A stretch of DNA of 64,000 nt from Nocardioides sp. Root1257 (lineage in GTDB: Bacteria; Actinomycetota; Actinomycetes; Propionibacteriales; Nocardioidaceae), in the NCBI RefSeq assembly GCF_001425175.1, contig NZ_LMDV01000001.1:620001-684000 (forward strand). The letters run 5' to 3'. The notes beneath the pieces were generated by a model. That model saw only the letters and a program-made list of their open reading frames with translations, searched no databases and had not been told where the DNA came from. A program made the translations under genes and the position numbers. This document shows positions 16,589 through 28,907 of the stretch, one piece after another (the stretch's first letter is position 1; every line of letters starts with the position of its first letter).

Positions 16589-16603
16589 CGCTCGTCACAG
16601 CGT

Positions 16604-16649
16604 GACGTCATACGGACGGAGCAGACGGATGCTCCGTCCGCATGACGTC
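16604..16649. terminator. Bidirectional hairpin terminator between the small membrane protein and pyk
   Basis: A 20-bp stem with a single A-C mismatch (arms 16604-16623 and 16630-16649; core CGGACGGAGCA/TGCTCCGTCCG) and a 6-nt loop. It lies 16 nt past the plus-strand stop and 5 nt past the pyk stop on the minus strand, so it can serve both. Confidence 0.8.
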
Positions 16650-16653
16650 CGCG

Positions 16654-18123
16654 TCAGTGCTGGCGCTTGTACGCCGGAGCGACCTCGTTGATGGCGTCAC
16701 CCATCCGGTGGATGCGGAGCGCGTTGGTGGAGCCGGGGATGCCGGGCGGCGCGCCGGCGATGATCACGACGAGGTCGCCCTCGGTCACCCGGCCGATCTG
16801 GAGCAGCTGGTCGTCGACCTGACGGACCATCTCGTCGGTGTGCTCGACCATCTGGGTCAGGAACGTCTCCACGCCCCAGCTCAGCGCCAGCTGGGAGCGG
16901 ACGGCCGGCACGGGCGTGAAGGCCAGGACCGGGATCGGGCCGCGCAGCCGCGACATCCGGCGCGCCGAGTCGCCGCTGGTGGTGAACGCGACGACGTACT
17001 TGGCGTCGACCCGCTCGGCGACCTCCTCGGCCGCCTTGGCGATCACACCGGAGCGGGTGTGCGGGTCCCAGTCGATCTTGGCGAAGACGCCGGCGCCCTC
17101 GCTGTTGCGGATCGCGTGCTCCTCGGTGGAGGTGATGATCCGCGCCATCGTCTCCACGGTGTGCACGGGGAACTCCCCCACGCTGGTCTCGCCGGACAGC
17201 ATCACCGCGTCGGCGCCGTCGAGGACCGCGTTGGCGACGTCGGAGGCCTCGGCGCGGGTCGGCGCGGGGCTGGAGATCATCGACTCGAGCATCTGGGTCG
17301 CGACGATCACCGGCTTGGCGTGCAGGCGGGCCTTGCGCACGATCTGCTTCTGCAGGAACGGCACGTCCTCGAGCGGGCACTCCACCGCGAGGTCACCGCG
17401 CGCGACCATGAAGCCGTCGAAGGCGTCGATGACCTCGTCGAGGTTCTCGATCGCCTGCGGCTTCTCGATCTTGGCGATGACCGGGACGTGGATGCCCTCC
17501 TCGTCCATGATCTTGCGGACGTCGTCGGCGTCCTTGGCGTCGCGCACGAAGCTGAGCGCGATGAAGTCGACGGTGAGGTGCAGCGCGAACCGCAGGTCCT
17601 CGATGTCCTTCTCCGACAGCGCCGGCACGGAGACGGCGACGCCCGGCAGGTTGATCCCCTTGTTGTTGGAGACCTTGCCGCCGACCAGGACCTCGGTGTG
17701 CACGTCGGTGCCGTCGACGACGCCGGTCACCCGGAGCCGGATCTTGCCGTCGTCGATCAGCAGCGGGTCGCCGACGTTCACGTCGCCGGGCAGCCCCTTG
17801 TACGTCGTGCCGCAGATCTTGTCGTCGCCCGCCACGTCGCGGGTCGTGATGACCCACTCCTGGCCGCGGCGCAGCTGCACCGGGCCGTCGGGGAACGTCT
17901 CGAGCCGGATCTTGGGGCCCTGCAGGTCGGCGAAGATCCCGACGCCGTGGCCGCTCGCGTCGGAGGCCTCCCGCACGAGGCGGTACGCCTCCGCGTGGTC
18001 CTCGTGGGACCCGTGGCTCATGTTCAGCCGGGCGACATCCATCCCGGCGTACACGAGCTCGCGGATCCGACGGGGCGACGAGGTCGCCGGGCCGAGGGTG
18101 CAGACGATCTTGGCTCTACGCAC
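16654..18123 (-). CDS. pyk: Pyruvate kinase
   Basis: 489-residue glycolytic enzyme making pyruvate and ATP from phosphoenolpyruvate and ADP. The N-terminus (V/M)RRAKIVCTLGPATSS and DVARLNMSHGSHEDH, the catalytic MVARGDLAVECP region and the ATQMLESMI segment are diagnostic. The GTG at 18123 is chosen because TAAGGT is 7 nt upstream and the protein then aligns with the usual N-terminus; a longer in-frame start at 18210 adds a low-quality stretch. Monocistronic, downstream of gltBD. Confidence 0.96.
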   Translation of the reverse strand: MRRAKIVCTLGPATSSPRRIRELVYAGMDVARLNMSHGSHEDHAEAYRLVREASDASGHGVGIFADLQGPKIRLETFPDGPVQLRRGQEWVITTRDVAGDDKICGTTYKGLPGDVNVGDPLLIDDGKIRLRVTGVVDGTDVHTEVLVGGKVSNNKGINLPGVAVSVPALSEKDIEDLRFALHLTVDFIALSFVRDAKDADDVRKIMDEEGIHVPVIAKIEKPQAIENLDEVIDAFDGFMVARGDLAVECPLEDVPFLQKQIVRKARLHAKPVIVATQMLESMISSPAPTRAEASDVANAVLDGADAVMLSGETSVGEFPVHTVETMARIITSTEEHAIRNSEGAGVFAKIDWDPHTRSGVIAKAAEEVAERVDAKYVVAFTTSGDSARRMSRLRGPIPVLAFTPVPAVRSQLALSWGVETFLTQMVEHTDEMVRQVDDQLLQIGRVTEGDLVVIIAGAPPGIPGSTNALRIHRMGDAINEVAPAYKRQH

Positions 18124-18130
18124 GTGTCTC

Positions 18131-18136
18131 ACCTTA
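18131..18136 (-). promoter_or_regulatory. -10 hexamer of pyk
   Basis: TAAGGT on the minus strand, then GAGACAC (7 nt) and the GTG start at 18123; leaderless. Confidence 0.6.
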
Positions 18137-18189
18137 CCGCCACTTTGACCTTTCAAAGACCAAACTCCCGTCGGCCGGGCCGTGAAATC

Positions 18190-18242
18190 GCCGAGTCGGC
18201 GCTGCTTCACCCTAGACCCGGGCGAGACAGCGCCGACTCGGC
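18190..18242 (-). terminator. Inverted repeat after gltD, probable terminator
   Basis: Perfect 15-bp arms GCCGAGTCGGCGCTG (18190-18204) and CAGCGCCGACTCGGC (18228-18242) separated by 23 nt. It lies 18 nt beyond the gltD stop and upstream of pyk. The large loop is unusual for an intrinsic terminator. Confidence 0.55.
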
Positions 18243-18259
18243 CGTGCTCGGGCAGGTGC

Positions 18260-19726
18260 TCAGACGACCAGCGGGCGCTCGGTCGGCTTGATCGGCGACG
18301 GCAGCGTCGTCGACCCGGTGAGGTAGGTGTCCACCGCGGCGGCCGCGGCGCGGCCCTCGGCGATCGCCCACACGATCAGCGACTGGCCGCGGCCCGCGTC
18401 GCCGGCGACGAACACGCCGGGCACCGAGGACTGGTAGCCGAGGTCGCGCTTGACGTTGCCGCGCTCGTCGAGGTCGACGCCGAGCTGCTCGACCAGGCCC
18501 GGCTTCTCGGGACCGAGGAAGCCCATCGCGAAGAGCACCAGCTGGGCCGGGATCTCGCGCTCGGTGCCCTCGATCTCGGTGAGCTTGCCACCTTCGAACA
18601 CCACGTCGACGAGCTTGAGCGCCCGGATGTTGCCGTCCTCGTCGCCGAGGAACTCCTTGGTCGAGACGGCGTAGACCCGCTCCCCCGCCTCCTCGTGCGC
18701 CGAGGAGACCCGGAACGTCATCGGGTACGTCGGCCAGGGCTGACCGGCCGGGCGCGACTCCGGCGGCTCGGGCATGATCTCCAGCTGCGTGATCGACGCC
18801 GCGCCCTGGCGGGTCGAGGTGCCGAGGCAGTCCGCGCCCGTGTCTCCGCCGCCGATGATCACCACGTGCTTGTCGGTGGCCAGGATCTGGTCCTCGACCT
18901 CCTCGCCGAGGGCGACCCGGTTGGCCTGCGGGAGGAACTCCATCGCCTGGTGGATGCCGCCGAGCTCGCGCCCGGTGATGCCCAGGTCGCGGGGGTCGGT
19001 GGCGCCCATGGCGAGCACGACGGCGTCGTAGCGCTCCTTGAGCTTGTCGGCGCCGAGCGCGGAGCCGACGTCGACGCCGGCCCGGAAGACGGTGCCCTCG
19101 CGACGCATCTGCTCGAGACGCTTGTCGAGGTGCTTCTTCTCCATCTTGAACTCGGGGATGCCGTAGCGCAGCAGGCCGCCGATCTTGTCCGCCCGCTCGT
19201 AGACCGCGACGGTGTGACCCGCACGGGTGAGCTGCTGGGCGGCGGCGAGTCCGGCGGGACCCGAGCCGATCACGGCGACCGTGCGGCCCGAGAGCCACTC
19301 CGGCGGCTGGGGCCGGACCAGGCCGGACTCCCACGCCTTGTCGATGATCGAGACCTCGACGTTCTTGATCGTCACCGGGTCCTGGTTGATGCCCAGGACG
19401 CAGGCGGTCTCGCACGGGGCCGGGCACAGGCGACCGGTGAACTCCGGGAAGTTGTTGGTCGCGTGCAGGCGCTCGATCGCGCCCTCCCAGTCGTCGCGCC
19501 AGACCAGGTCGTTCCACTCCGGGATGATGTTGCCGAGCGGGCAGCCCTGGTGGCAGAACGGGATGCCGCAGTCCATGCAGCGCCCGGCCTGCTGGGTGAT
19601 GATCGGGAGCAGGGCGCGCCCGGCGCTGCCGGGGTAGACCTCGTTCCAGTCCTGGATGCGCTCCTCGACCGGGCGCCGCTCGGCGACCTCCCGGCCGTCC
19701 TTCAGGAATCCGCGGGGGTCAGCCAT
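18260..19726 (-). CDS. gltD: Glutamate synthase (NADPH) small subunit
   Basis: 488 residues. It passes electrons from NADPH via FAD to the large subunit. The N-terminal cysteine clusters ([17 protein letters not shown] and [14 protein letters not shown]) bind the two 4Fe-4S clusters. The FAD site is [16 protein letters not shown] at about residue 150, and the NADPH site includes [15 protein letters not shown]. Its ATG overlaps the gltB stop by 8 nt; the two subunits are made together for ammonia assimilation with glutamine synthetase. Confidence 0.96.
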   Translation of the reverse strand: MADPRGFLKDGREVAERRPVEERIQDWNEVYPGSAGRALLPIITQQAGRCMDCGIPFCHQGCPLGNIIPEWNDLVWRDDWEGAIERLHATNNFPEFTGRLCPAPCETACVLGINQDPVTIKNVEVSIIDKAWESGLVRPQPPEWLSGRTVAVIGSGPAGLAAAQQLTRAGHTVAVYERADKIGGLLRYGIPEFKMEKKHLDKRLEQMRREGTVFRAGVDVGSALGADKLKERYDAVVLAMGATDPRDLGITGRELGGIHQAMEFLPQANRVALGEEVEDQILATDKHVVIIGGGDTGADCLGTSTRQGAASITQLEIMPEPPESRPAGQPWPTYPMTFRVSSAHEEAGERVYAVSTKEFLGDEDGNIRALKLVDVVFEGGKLTEIEGTEREIPAQLVLFAMGFLGPEKPGLVEQLGVDLDERGNVKRDLGYQSSVPGVFVAGDAGRGQSLIVWAIAEGRAAAAAVDTYLTGSTTLPSPIKPTERPLVV

Positions 19727-22700
19727 GGAGCGCCTCCATCATCGCGTGGGCGGTCTCGTTCTCGTCGAGGCCGTCGGCCTCAGCCTTGGCCTTCGCCTCG
19801 AGCGACTTGCGGTAGTCACCCGGCATCACCTCGGTGAAGCGGGTCAGCGACGTCTCCCAGTCGGCCAGCAGCTGCTCGGCGACGACTGAGCCGGTCTCCT
19901 CGAGGTGGCTGCGCACCAGCTGCTCGAGCTCCACCGCGGCGTCCCCGACGACCGGGCCGAGCTCGACGAGCTCGGTGTTGACGCGCTGCGGCTTGAGGTC
20001 GAGCACCCAGGCGATGCCACCGGACATGCCCGCGGCGAAGTTGCGCCCGGTCTTGCCCAGGACGACGACCCGGCCGCCGGTCATGTACTCGCAGCCGTGG
20101 TCGCCCACGCCCTCGTTGACCAGCCAGGCGCCGGAGTTGCGCACGGCGAACCGCTCGCCGACTCCGCCGCGCAGGAAGATCTGGCCCGAGGTGGCGCCGT
20201 ACGCGATCGTGTTGCCGGCGATGATCTGCTCGTCGCTGTTGAACGTCGCCGCGCGGTCCGGGCGTACGACGATGCGCCCGCCCGAGAGCCCCTTGCCGAC
20301 GTAGTCGTTGGCGTCGCCCTCGAGCCGCAGGGTGATACCTCGCGGGACGAACGCGCCGAACGACTGCCCGGCCGACCCGGTGAACGTGATGTCGATCGTG
20401 CCGTCGGGCAGGCCCTCGCCGCCGTACTTCTTGGTGACCTCGTGGCCGAGGATCGTGCCGACGGTGCGGTTGACGTTGCGGATCGCGACCTGGGCGCGGA
20501 CCGGCTCCCCGCTCTCGATCGCGGGCTGGGCCAGCGGCACCAGCTCCGTGACGTCGAGCGACTTCTCGAGACCGTGGTCCTGCGACTTGGTGCGGTAGAG
20601 GTCCTGGTCGGGGAACGCCGAGCGGTCCGGCTGGTGCAGCACCGGCGTCAGGTCGAGCCCGGACGCCTTCCAGTGGTCGACGGCCTCGCGGACGTCGAGG
20701 GTCGCGACCTGCCCGATCGCCTCCTCGATGGTGCGGAAGCCCAGCTCGGCCAGGATCTCGCGCACCTCCTCGGCGATGAACTCGAAGAAGTTCACGACGT
20801 ACTCGGCCTTGCCGGAGTAGCGCTCGCGCAGCACCGGGTTCTGGGTCGCGACGCCCACCGGGCAGGTGTCGAGGTGGCAGACCCGCATCATGATGCAGCC
20901 CGACACGACCAGCGGTGCCGAGGCGAAGCCGAACTCCTCGGCGCCGAGGAGGGCGGCGATGACAACGTCACGGCCGGTCTTGAGCTGCCCGTCGGTCTGC
21001 ACGACGATCCGGTCGCGCAGCCCGTTGAGGAGCAGCGTCTGCTGGGTCTCGGCGAGGCCGAGCTCCCAGGGACCGCCGGCGTGCTTGAGCGAGGTCAGCG
21101 GCGCCGCGCCGGTGCCGCCGTCGTGCCCGGAGATCAGGACGACGTCGGCGTGCGCCTTCGAGACGCCCGCTGCGACCGTGCCGACTCCCACCTCGGAGAC
21201 CAGCTTGACGTGCACGCGGGCCGCGGGGTTGGCGTTCTTGAGGTCGTGGATCAGCTGCGCCAGGTCCTCGATCGAGTAGATGTCGTGGTGCGGCGGCGGG
21301 CTGATCAGGCCGACACCCGGCGTCGAGTGCCGGGTCTTGGCCACCCACGGGTAGACCTTGTTGCCGGGCAGCTGCCCGCCCTCGCCGGGCTTCGCGCCCT
21401 GCGCCATCTTGATCTGGATGTCGTCGGCGTTGGTGAGGTACTCCGACGTCACGCCGAAGCGGCCCGACGCGACCTGCTTGATCGAGCTGCGACGCTCCGG
21501 GTCGTAGAGGCGGTCGGGGTCCTCGCCGCCCTCACCGGTGTTGGACTTGGCGCCCAGCCGGTTCATGGCGATCGCGAGGGTCTCGTGCGCCTCCTTGCTG
21601 ATCGAGCCGTACGACATCGCGCCGGTCGAGAACCGCTTCACGATCTCGGAGACCGGCTCGACCTGCTCGATCGGGATCGGCTGACGACCGGAGCCGTCGG
21701 CGTCCTTGAAGCGGAAGAGCCCGCGCAGCGTCATCAGCCGCTCGGACTGCTCGTCCACGCGCGCCGTGTACTGCTTGAAGATGTCGTAGCGGCCGCTGCG
21801 GGTGGAGTGCTGCAGCCGGAAGACCGTCTCCGGGTCGAACAGGTGCGGCTCGCCCTCGCGACGCCACTGGTACTCGCCGCCGATCTCGAGCTCGCGGTGC
21901 GCGGGCAGGATGCCGCCGCGCGGGTACGCCGTGGCGTGCCGGCGAGCGACTTCCTCGGCGATCGTGTCGAGCTCGATGCCGCCGAGCTTGGAGGTGGTGC
22001 CGGTGAAGTAGCGGTCGACGACCGCCTGCGACAGCCCGACCGCCTCGAAGATCTGCGCACCGGTGTAGGACGCGACCGTGGAGACGCCCATCTTGGACAT
22101 CACCTTGAGGACGCCCTTGCCGAGCGCCTTGATCAGGTTCTTGACGGCCTGCTCCGGCTCGGCGGAGACGTAGTAGCCCTCGCGGGCCAGGTCCTCCACC
22201 GACTCCATCGCCAGGTAGGGGTTGACCGCGGCCGCGCCGTACCCGACGAGCAGCGCGACGTGGTGCACCTCGCGGACGTCGCCGGCCTCGACCAGGAGCC
22301 CGACCTGGGTGCGGGTCTTCTCGCGCACCAGGTGGTGGTGCACCGCGCCGGTGAGCAGCAGCGACGGGATCGGCGCGTGCTCGGCGGTGGAGTGGCGGTC
22401 GGACAGCACGATGACGCGGGCGCCGTCGGCGATCGCCGCGGACACCTCCGCGCAGATCTCGTCGATCCGCTCGGCCATCGCGGCTCCCCCGCCCTCGACG
22501 GGGTAGAGCCCGCGCGAGACGTGGGTGATGAAGCCGGGCATGTCGCCGTCGCGGTTGATGTGCCGGATCTTGGCCAGGTCGTCGTTGGAGATGACCGGGA
22601 ACGGCAGGACGACCATGCGACAGGACGCCGGCGCCGGCTCGAGCAGGTTGTACTCCGGCCCGATGGTGCCGGCCAGCGAGGTGACCAGCTCCTCGCGGAT

Positions 22701-24269
22701 CGCGTCGAGCGGCGGGTTGGTGACCTGGGCGAAGAGCTGGCTGAAGTAGTCGAACAGCAGCCGGGGCTTCTCGCTCAGCGACGCCAGCGGCGTGTCGGTG
22801 CCCATCGAGCCCAGCGGCTCGCCGCCGCCGTTGGCCATCGGCGTCAGGATGACCCGCAGCTCCTCCTCGGTGTAGCCGAAGACCTGCTGGCGGCGGGTCA
22901 CCGAGGCGTGCGTGTGGATGATGTGCTCGCGCTCGGTCACGTCGGCGAGGTTGATCAGGCCGGCGTGCAGCCACTCGTCGTAGGGGTGCTCCGAGGCGAG
23001 CTCCGTCTTGATCTCCTCGTCCTCGATGATCCGGTGCTCGTCGGTGTCGACGAGGAACATCCGGCCCGGCTGGAGGCGGCCCTTGCGGACGATCGAGGCG
23101 GGGTCGAGGTCGAGCACGCCGACCTCGGAGGCCAGCACGACGAGACCGTCGTCGGTGACCCAGTAGCGCGACGGCCGGAGGCCGTTGCGGTCGAGGACCG
23201 CGCCGATCTGCGAGCCGTCGGTGAAGACGACGCACGCCGGGCCGTCCCAGGGCTCCATCACGGCGGAGTGGAACTCGTAGAAGGCACGCCGCTTGGCGTC
23301 CATCTCGGCGTGGTTCTCCCACGCCTCGGGGATCATCATCAGCACCGAGTGCGGCAGCGAGCGGCCACCCATGTGCAGCAGCTCGAGCACCTCGTCGAAC
23401 GACGCGGAGTCGGACGCACCGGGGGTGCAGATCGGGAACAGCCGGTCCAGGTCGCCCGGGATCACGTCGGAGCCGAGCAGCGCCTCGCGGGCGCGCATCC
23501 AGTTCCGGTTGCCCATGACCGTGTTGATCTCACCGTTGTGGGCGATGAACCGGAAGGGGTGGGCCAGCGGCCAGCTCGGGAACGTGTTCGTCGAGAACCG
23601 CGAGTGCACGACCGCGAGGGCCGAGGCGATCCGCTCGTCGACCAGGTCGGGGAAGAACTTGTCGAGCTGGTCCGTGGTGAGCATGCCCTTGTAGGCCAGG
23701 GTGCGCGACGACAGCGACGGGAAGTAGACGTCGGTCTCGCGCTCGGCGCGCTTGCGCAGGCAGAAGGCGAGCCGCTCCAGCGCCATCCCGGTGACCCGAG
23801 TGCCCTTGCCCGCGACGAAGAGCTGGGCGAAGGTCGGCATCACGCCGAGCGCCATCTGGCCGAGACCGGCCGGCTGGACCGGGACGTCGCGCCAGCCGAG
23901 GACGGTCAGGCCCTCCTCGGCGGCGATCTCCTCGATCCGGCTGCGGGTCTTGGTGACCTCCTCGGGGTCGCCGGGCAGGAACGCCGTGCCGACGGCGTAC
24001 GCGTGCTGTCCGGGGAGCTCGAAGTCCACGACGGCGCGCAGGAACGCGTCCGGGACCTGCAGCAGGATGCCGGCACCGTCGCCGGAGTTGACCTCGGCGC
24101 CGGCGGCGCCGCGGTGGTCGAGGTTGCGGAGTGCGGTCAGCGCCTTCGCCACGATGTCGTGGCTCGCGACGCCGGTGAGCGTCGCGACGAACGCGACACC
24201 GCAGGCGTCGTGCTCGTGGCGGGGGTCGTACAGCCCTTGGGGCGGCGGGAATGCGTGCGAAGAGTGCAC
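19719..24269 (-). CDS. gltB: Glutamate synthase large subunit
   Basis: 1516 residues. An N-terminal class II glutamine amidotransferase domain releases ammonia from glutamine; its nucleophile is Cys23 ([12 protein letters not shown]), so a 22-residue propeptide should be removed. The central and FMN-binding (beta/alpha)8 domains follow, with GEGGEDPDR and a Cys cluster [17 protein letters not shown] for the 3Fe-4S centre. The C-terminal GXGXG beta-helix includes GGRIVVRP and [17 protein letters not shown] start at 24269, with GGGAG eight nt upstream; GAGAAT could also act as a -10 for a leaderless start. First gene of gltBD. Confidence 0.96.
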   Translation of the reverse strand: MHSSHAFPPPQGLYDPRHEHDACGVAFVATLTGVASHDIVAKALTALRNLDHRGAAGAEVNSGDGAGILLQVPDAFLRAVVDFELPGQHAYAVGTAFLPGDPEEVTKTRSRIEEIAAEEGLTVLGWRDVPVQPAGLGQMALGVMPTFAQLFVAGKGTRVTGMALERLAFCLRKRAERETDVYFPSLSSRTLAYKGMLTTDQLDKFFPDLVDERIASALAVVHSRFSTNTFPSWPLAHPFRFIAHNGEINTVMGNRNWMRAREALLGSDVIPGDLDRLFPICTPGASDSASFDEVLELLHMGGRSLPHSVLMMIPEAWENHAEMDAKRRAFYEFHSAVMEPWDGPACVVFTDGSQIGAVLDRNGLRPSRYWVTDDGLVVLASEVGVLDLDPASIVRKGRLQPGRMFLVDTDEHRIIEDEEIKTELASEHPYDEWLHAGLINLADVTEREHIIHTHASVTRRQQVFGYTEEELRVILTPMANGGGEPLGSMGTDTPLASLSEKPRLLFDYFSQLFAQVTNPPLDAIREELVTSLAGTIGPEYNLLEPAPASCRMVVLPFPVISNDDLAKIRHINRDGDMPGFITHVSRGLYPVEGGGAAMAERIDEICAEVSAAIADGARVIVLSDRHSTAEHAPIPSLLLTGAVHHHLVREKTRTQVGLLVEAGDVREVHHVALLVGYGAAAVNPYLAMESVEDLAREGYYVSAEPEQAVKNLIKALGKGVLKVMSKMGVSTVASYTGAQIFEAVGLSQAVVDRYFTGTTSKLGGIELDTIAEEVARRHATAYPRGGILPAHRELEIGGEYQWRREGEPHLFDPETVFRLQHSTRSGRYDIFKQYTARVDEQSERLMTLRGLFRFKDADGSGRQPIPIEQVEPVSEIVKRFSTGAMSYGSISKEAHETLAIAMNRLGAKSNTGEGGEDPDRLYDPERRSSIKQVASGRFGVTSEYLTNADDIQIKMAQGAKPGEGGQLPGNKVYPWVAKTRHSTPGVGLISPPPHHDIYSIEDLAQLIHDLKNANPAARVHVKLVSEVGVGTVAAGVSKAHADVVLISGHDGGTGAAPLTSLKHAGGPWELGLAETQQTLLLNGLRDRIVVQTDGQLKTGRDVVIAALLGAEEFGFASAPLVVSGCIMMRVCHLDTCPVGVATQNPVLRERYSGKAEYVVNFFEFIAEEVREILAELGFRTIEEAIGQVATLDVREAVDHWKASGLDLTPVLHQPDRSAFPDQDLYRTKSQDHGLEKSLDVTELVPLAQPAIESGEPVRAQVAIRNVNRTVGTILGHEVTKKYGGEGLPDGTIDITFTGSAGQSFGAFVPRGITLRLEGDANDYVGKGLSGGRIVVRPDRAATFNSDEQIIAGNTIAYGATSGQIFLRGGVGERFAVRNSGAWLVNEGVGDHGCEYMTGGRVVVLGKTGRNFAAGMSGGIAWVLDLKPQRVNTELVELGPVVGDAAVELEQLVRSHLEETGSVVAEQLLADWETSLTRFTEVMPGDYRKSLEAKAKAEADGLDENETAHAMMEALHG

Positions 24270-24403
24270 CGGGCATTCTCCCGTCGTCTCAGCGCCGGGC
24301 CTGCCCCACGACGTTGTCGGGCCGGCACCAGCGGATCAGCGAAGCAGATTCTGCGGGCAGGGGACGACATTGGCCCTGGCAGAAAGGACAGGTTAACACC
24401 GCT

Positions 24404-25312
24404 CTAGGGGTGTTCCGGACCCCTGTCCGCGGTCGAATCCTCGGGGTCCTGCGCGAGCGGTCCGCGGCCGTCGGCGTACACCTGCTCCTCGCGGCCGGGC
24501 TGGCGTCGGGCGCTGATCACGAACCAGATCAGGGCCGCCACGAAGAGCACCAGCGAGGTCCAGACGTTGAACCGGAAGCCGCCGACGTCCTTGAGCTCCA
24601 CGTTGTCGATGCGCAGCATCTCGATCCAGCTGCGACCGAGCGTGTAGATCATGATGTAGAGCGCCACGACCCGGCCGTGGCCGAGCCGGAACCTGCGGTC
24701 CGCCCAGATCAGGATCGCGAACGCCGCGAGGCACCAGAGGCTCTCGTAGAGGAACGTCGGGTGGAAGGTCGTGCCCGGCGGGTAGCCGGCGTCGACCGCC
24801 GTGCTGTCGCTGACGGACAGCGCCCAGGGCAGGTCGGTGGGCTTGCCGAAGAGCTCCTGGTTGAACCAGTTGCCCCAGCGACCGAGCGCCTGTGCGACCA
24901 GGACGCCGGGTGCCATCGCGTCGAGGACCGGCAGCAGCTTGATGCCCTTGCGCTTGGCGCCGATCACCGCGCCGACGGCACCGAGCCCGATCGCACCCCA
25001 GACCCCGAGGCCGCCGCGCCACACGTAGAGCGCCTCGATCGGGTGCATGCCCGCCCCGAAGTAGAGGTCGTGGTCGGTCATCACGTGGTAGAGCCGGCCG
25101 CCGACGAGGCCGAACGGCACCGCCCAGATCGCGATGTCCTGGATGTCGCCCGCCTGGCCGCCGCGGGCGACCCAGCGCCGCTCCCCGATCCAGATCGCGG
25201 CGACGATGCCGAGGATGATCGCCAGCGCGTAGCCGCGCAGCGGGAACGGCCCGAGGTACCAGACGCCCGACGACGGGCTCGGGATCGAGAGGGTGGTCAG
25301 CAGTGGGCTCAT
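24404..25312 (-). CDS. lgt: Phosphatidylglycerol-prolipoprotein diacylglyceryl transferase
   Basis: 302-residue membrane enzyme that attaches diacylglycerol to the lipobox Cys of prolipoproteins, the step before LspA cleavage. Seven hydrophobic segments. The Lgt signature GRWGNWFNQELFG is present, as are RGYALAIILGI near the N-terminus and the preceding glycine-rich GGLGVWGAIGLGAVGAVIG. The tail after residue 270 is charged (REEQVYADGRGPLAQDPEDS). ATG chosen at 25312; an upstream in-frame start at 25366 has no support. Substrates in this window include the LivK-like, Sco-like and propeller lipoproteins. Confidence 0.94.
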   Translation of the reverse strand: MSPLLTTLSIPSPSSGVWYLGPFPLRGYALAIILGIVAAIWIGERRWVARGGQAGDIQDIAIWAVPFGLVGGRLYHVMTDHDLYFGAGMHPIEALYVWRGGLGVWGAIGLGAVGAVIGAKRKGIKLLPVLDAMAPGVLVAQALGRWGNWFNQELFGKPTDLPWALSVSDSTAVDAGYPPGTTFHPTFLYESLWCLAAFAILIWADRRFRLGHGRVVALYIMIYTLGRSWIEMLRIDNVELKDVGGFRFNVWTSLVLFVAALIWFVISARRQPGREEQVYADGRGPLAQDPEDSTADRGPEHP

Positions 25313-25393
25313 ACGGGGTCCCCGCAGAATCGTGAGATGGAGGAGCGGAGCGGGGGAAACTCGCAATTCTGTGGGGTGTTCATGGTCCTCGTG

Positions 25394-25999
25394 TCAGTCC
25401 GCGTCGAGCAGGTGGTGGATGTCGGCGGCGAAGTCGGCGGAGGAGGTCTCCTCGCTCCAGTAGACCGTGCCCTCGTCGTCGGCGTCGATGCCGGTGATGG
25501 TCGTGCCGTGGGTGACGTCGTACCCGCCGGACGGGAGCTTCTCGCCCTGGGTGATCCCGACGCCCATCGGCTGGGCGACCGACACGATGGTGTCGAGGTC
25601 GCCGGTCAGCCCGATGAAGCCGGGGTCGAAGTGGCTGAGGTACTTCTTCAGCACGTCCTGGGTGTCCCGCGCGGGGTCGGTGGTCACGAAGACCACGTCG
25701 ACCCGCTCGCGGTCCTGGTCGTCGAGGCGGGTCATCGCGGAGGCGAGGTTGGACATCACCGTCTGGCAGATGTCCGGGCAGTGCGTGTAGCCGTAGAACA
25801 CCATCGTCAGCGGCTTGTCGGTGTCCTTCGTCAGCGAGAACGGCTGCCCGTCGGTGTCGGTGAGCGGCGTCGCCGACACCTCGAACGGCGGGTCCAGCTC
25901 GTTGCCGTGCAGCCCGCTCGGCCCCGTGGGCTCGCTGCTGCCGCACGCGGCGAGCGGGAGCAGCAGGGCGGTGAGGACGACGGCGACCCGACTACGCAC
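25394..25999 (-). CDS. Sco1/SenC/PrrC-like copper-chaperone lipoprotein
   Basis: 201-residue thioredoxin-fold protein. A signal peptide with lipobox LPLAACG (Cys about 19) anchors it outside the membrane. The metal-binding/redox motif is CPDIC in GYTHCPDICQTVMSNLA, and the conserved His is in DVTHGTTITGI, so all three Cu ligands of Sco proteins are present. Sco proteins deliver copper to cytochrome c oxidase; no oxidase gene is in the window. The GTG start overlaps the trpA stop by 8 nt, so it is co-transcribed with trp genes, an unexpected pairing. Confidence 0.9.
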   Translation of the reverse strand: MRSRVAVVLTALLLPLAACGSSEPTGPSGLHGNELDPPFEVSATPLTDTDGQPFSLTKDTDKPLTMVFYGYTHCPDICQTVMSNLASAMTRLDDQDRERVDVVFVTTDPARDTQDVLKKYLSHFDPGFIGLTGDLDTIVSVAQPMGVGITQGEKLPSGGYDVTHGTTITGIDADDEGTVYWSEETSSADFAADIHHLLDAD

Positions 26000-26785
26000 G
26001 CCGTACCCCGGCGGCGAGGTCCTCGGTCAGCCTCGCCAGGGCGCGCAGGCCGGCGCCGGTGTCGTCGGAGTGGTCGAGCAGCGTGCGCACGAACGCGGAG
26101 CCGACGATCACCGCGTCGGCGTGGGCCGACAGGTCGGCGGCCTGGGCACGGGTGCTGACACCGACCCCCACGCCGACGGGGAGGTCGGTGGTCGCCTTGG
26201 TCCGCGCGATCAGGGGGGCCACCCCCTCGGCCGTCGCCTGCTTGGTGCCGGTGACGCCCATGATGCCCGTGGCGTACACGAAGCCGCGGCAGTGGCTCGT
26301 CGTCATCGCGATCCGCTCGTCGGTGCTCGACGGGGACACCAGGAAGACCTTGTCGAGGTCGCGGGCGTCCGCCGCGGCGATCCACTCCTCGGCGAAGTCG
26401 GGGGTGATGTCGGGAGTGATCAGGCCCGCGCCCCCGGCGTCCTGGACCTGCTGGGCGAAGCGGTCGACACCGCGTCGCTCGATCGGGTTCCAGCTGGTCA
26501 TCACCAGCGTGGGCGTCCCGGTCGCCGCGACGGCCTCCACCACCCGGAAGACGTCGTCGACCCGGAAGCCGGTGTCGAGCGCCTGCTGGACCGCCCGCTG
26601 GATGATCGGCCCGTCCATGACCGGGTCGCTGTAGGGCAGCCCGACCTCGATCACGTCGCACCCCGCGTCGACCATGGTGCGCAGCGCCTCGATGCTGCCC
26701 GCGACGTCGGGGAAGCCTGCGGGCAGGTAGCCGACCAGCGCCGCCCGGTCCTCGGCCCTGGCCTCGTCGAACGCGGTGCTGGTGC

Positions 26786-26789
<4 letters not shown>
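25992..26789 (-). CDS. trpA: Tryptophan synthase alpha chain
   Basis: 265 residues. A TIM barrel that cleaves indole-3-glycerol phosphate to indole and glyceraldehyde-3-phosphate and channels indole to TrpB. Signature [19 protein letters not shown] carries the catalytic Glu and the Asp of PYSDP; the phosphate loop is [14 protein letters not shown] start at 26789, overlapping the trpB stop by 4 nt (GTGA). Order trpC-trpB-trpA. Confidence 0.95.
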
Positions 26790-28026
<1,237 letters not shown>

Positions 28027-28030
<4 letters not shown>

Positions 28031-28809
28031 GTCGTCACTCCTGTCATCGCGGCGACCGCGGCCTGCGGGTCGCCGTCCTTCACCAGTGCCTCGCCGACGA
28101 GGACCGCACGGGCGCCCTCTCCGACGAAGCGCTCGACGTCTGCGGGGCCGAAGATGCCGCTCTCGGCGACCTTGACGCGGTCGTCGGGGATGAGCGGCGC
28201 GAGCCTGCCGAACGTGTCGTCGTGGATCTCGAGCGTCTTCAGGTTGCGGGCGTTGACGCCGACCAGCTCCGCACCGAGGTCGACGGCCCGCTCGGTCTCC
28301 GGCTCGTCGTGCACCTCCACGAGCACGGTGAGGCCGAGCTCGCGCGCCTCGTCGTGCAGGCGGCGCAGGGTGTCGTCGTCGAGCGCCGCGACGATGAGCA
28401 GGGCCAGGTCGGCACCCGCGGCGCGCGCCTCGACGAGCTGGTAGCTGGTGACGATGAAGTCCTTGCGCAGGATCGGGGTGTCGACGGCGGCGCGCACCGC
28501 GCGCAGGTCATCGAGGCTGCCGCCGAAGCGGCGCCGCTCGGTGAGCACGCTGATGGCGGCCGCGCCCCCTGCGGCGTACTGGCGAGCGAGATCGGCGGGG
28601 TCCGGGATGTCGGCGAGGTCGCCCTTGCTCGGGCTGCGCCGCTTGACCTCGGCGATGACGCTGGAGCCCGGCCCGCGGAAGTGCGGCATCGGGTCGCGCG
28701 GCGGATCGACGTCGGCCAGGGCGGCGCGCAGGTCGGCGAGCGTCGTCGTCGCCTCCCGCTCGGCGAGGTCGAGTCGCACGCCGGACACGATCTCGTCGAG
28801 CACGGACAT
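28027..28809 (-). CDS. trpC: Indole-3-glycerol phosphate synthase
   Basis: 260-residue TIM barrel that closes the indole ring from carboxyphenylamino-deoxyribulose phosphate. [13 protein letters not shown] (catalytic Lys), [20 protein letters not shown] (second Lys) and [12 protein letters not shown] are typical. First gene of trpC-trpB-trpA-sco. Minus-strand AACACT lies 6 nt before the ATG, compatible with leaderless transcription. No leader peptide or T-box was seen upstream. Confidence 0.95.
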
Positions 28810-28907
28810 GCCACCAGTGTTTCACGCGGCATGGAGGCCGCGTCGCTGGGTAGTGTCCGCTGAACACGGCCGGTGAGACGGTCCGGCCGCCGAACGAAGG
28901 AACCCTT

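Noticed and set aside
18190..18242. Inverted repeat considered as an insertion-sequence end
   Set aside because: No transposase and no target duplication; better explained as a structure ending gltBD.
19905..24407. A 1500-residue open frame on the plus strand opposite gltB
   Set aside because: It is an antisense shadow caused by high-GC codon bias; the translation is Arg/Gly/Asp/His-rich with no domain, and gltB on the minus strand is unmistakable.
28810..28907. Tryptophan attenuator, leader peptide or T-box upstream of trpC
   Set aside because: No Trp-rich short frame and no terminator/antiterminator pair; trpC appears to start close to its -10.
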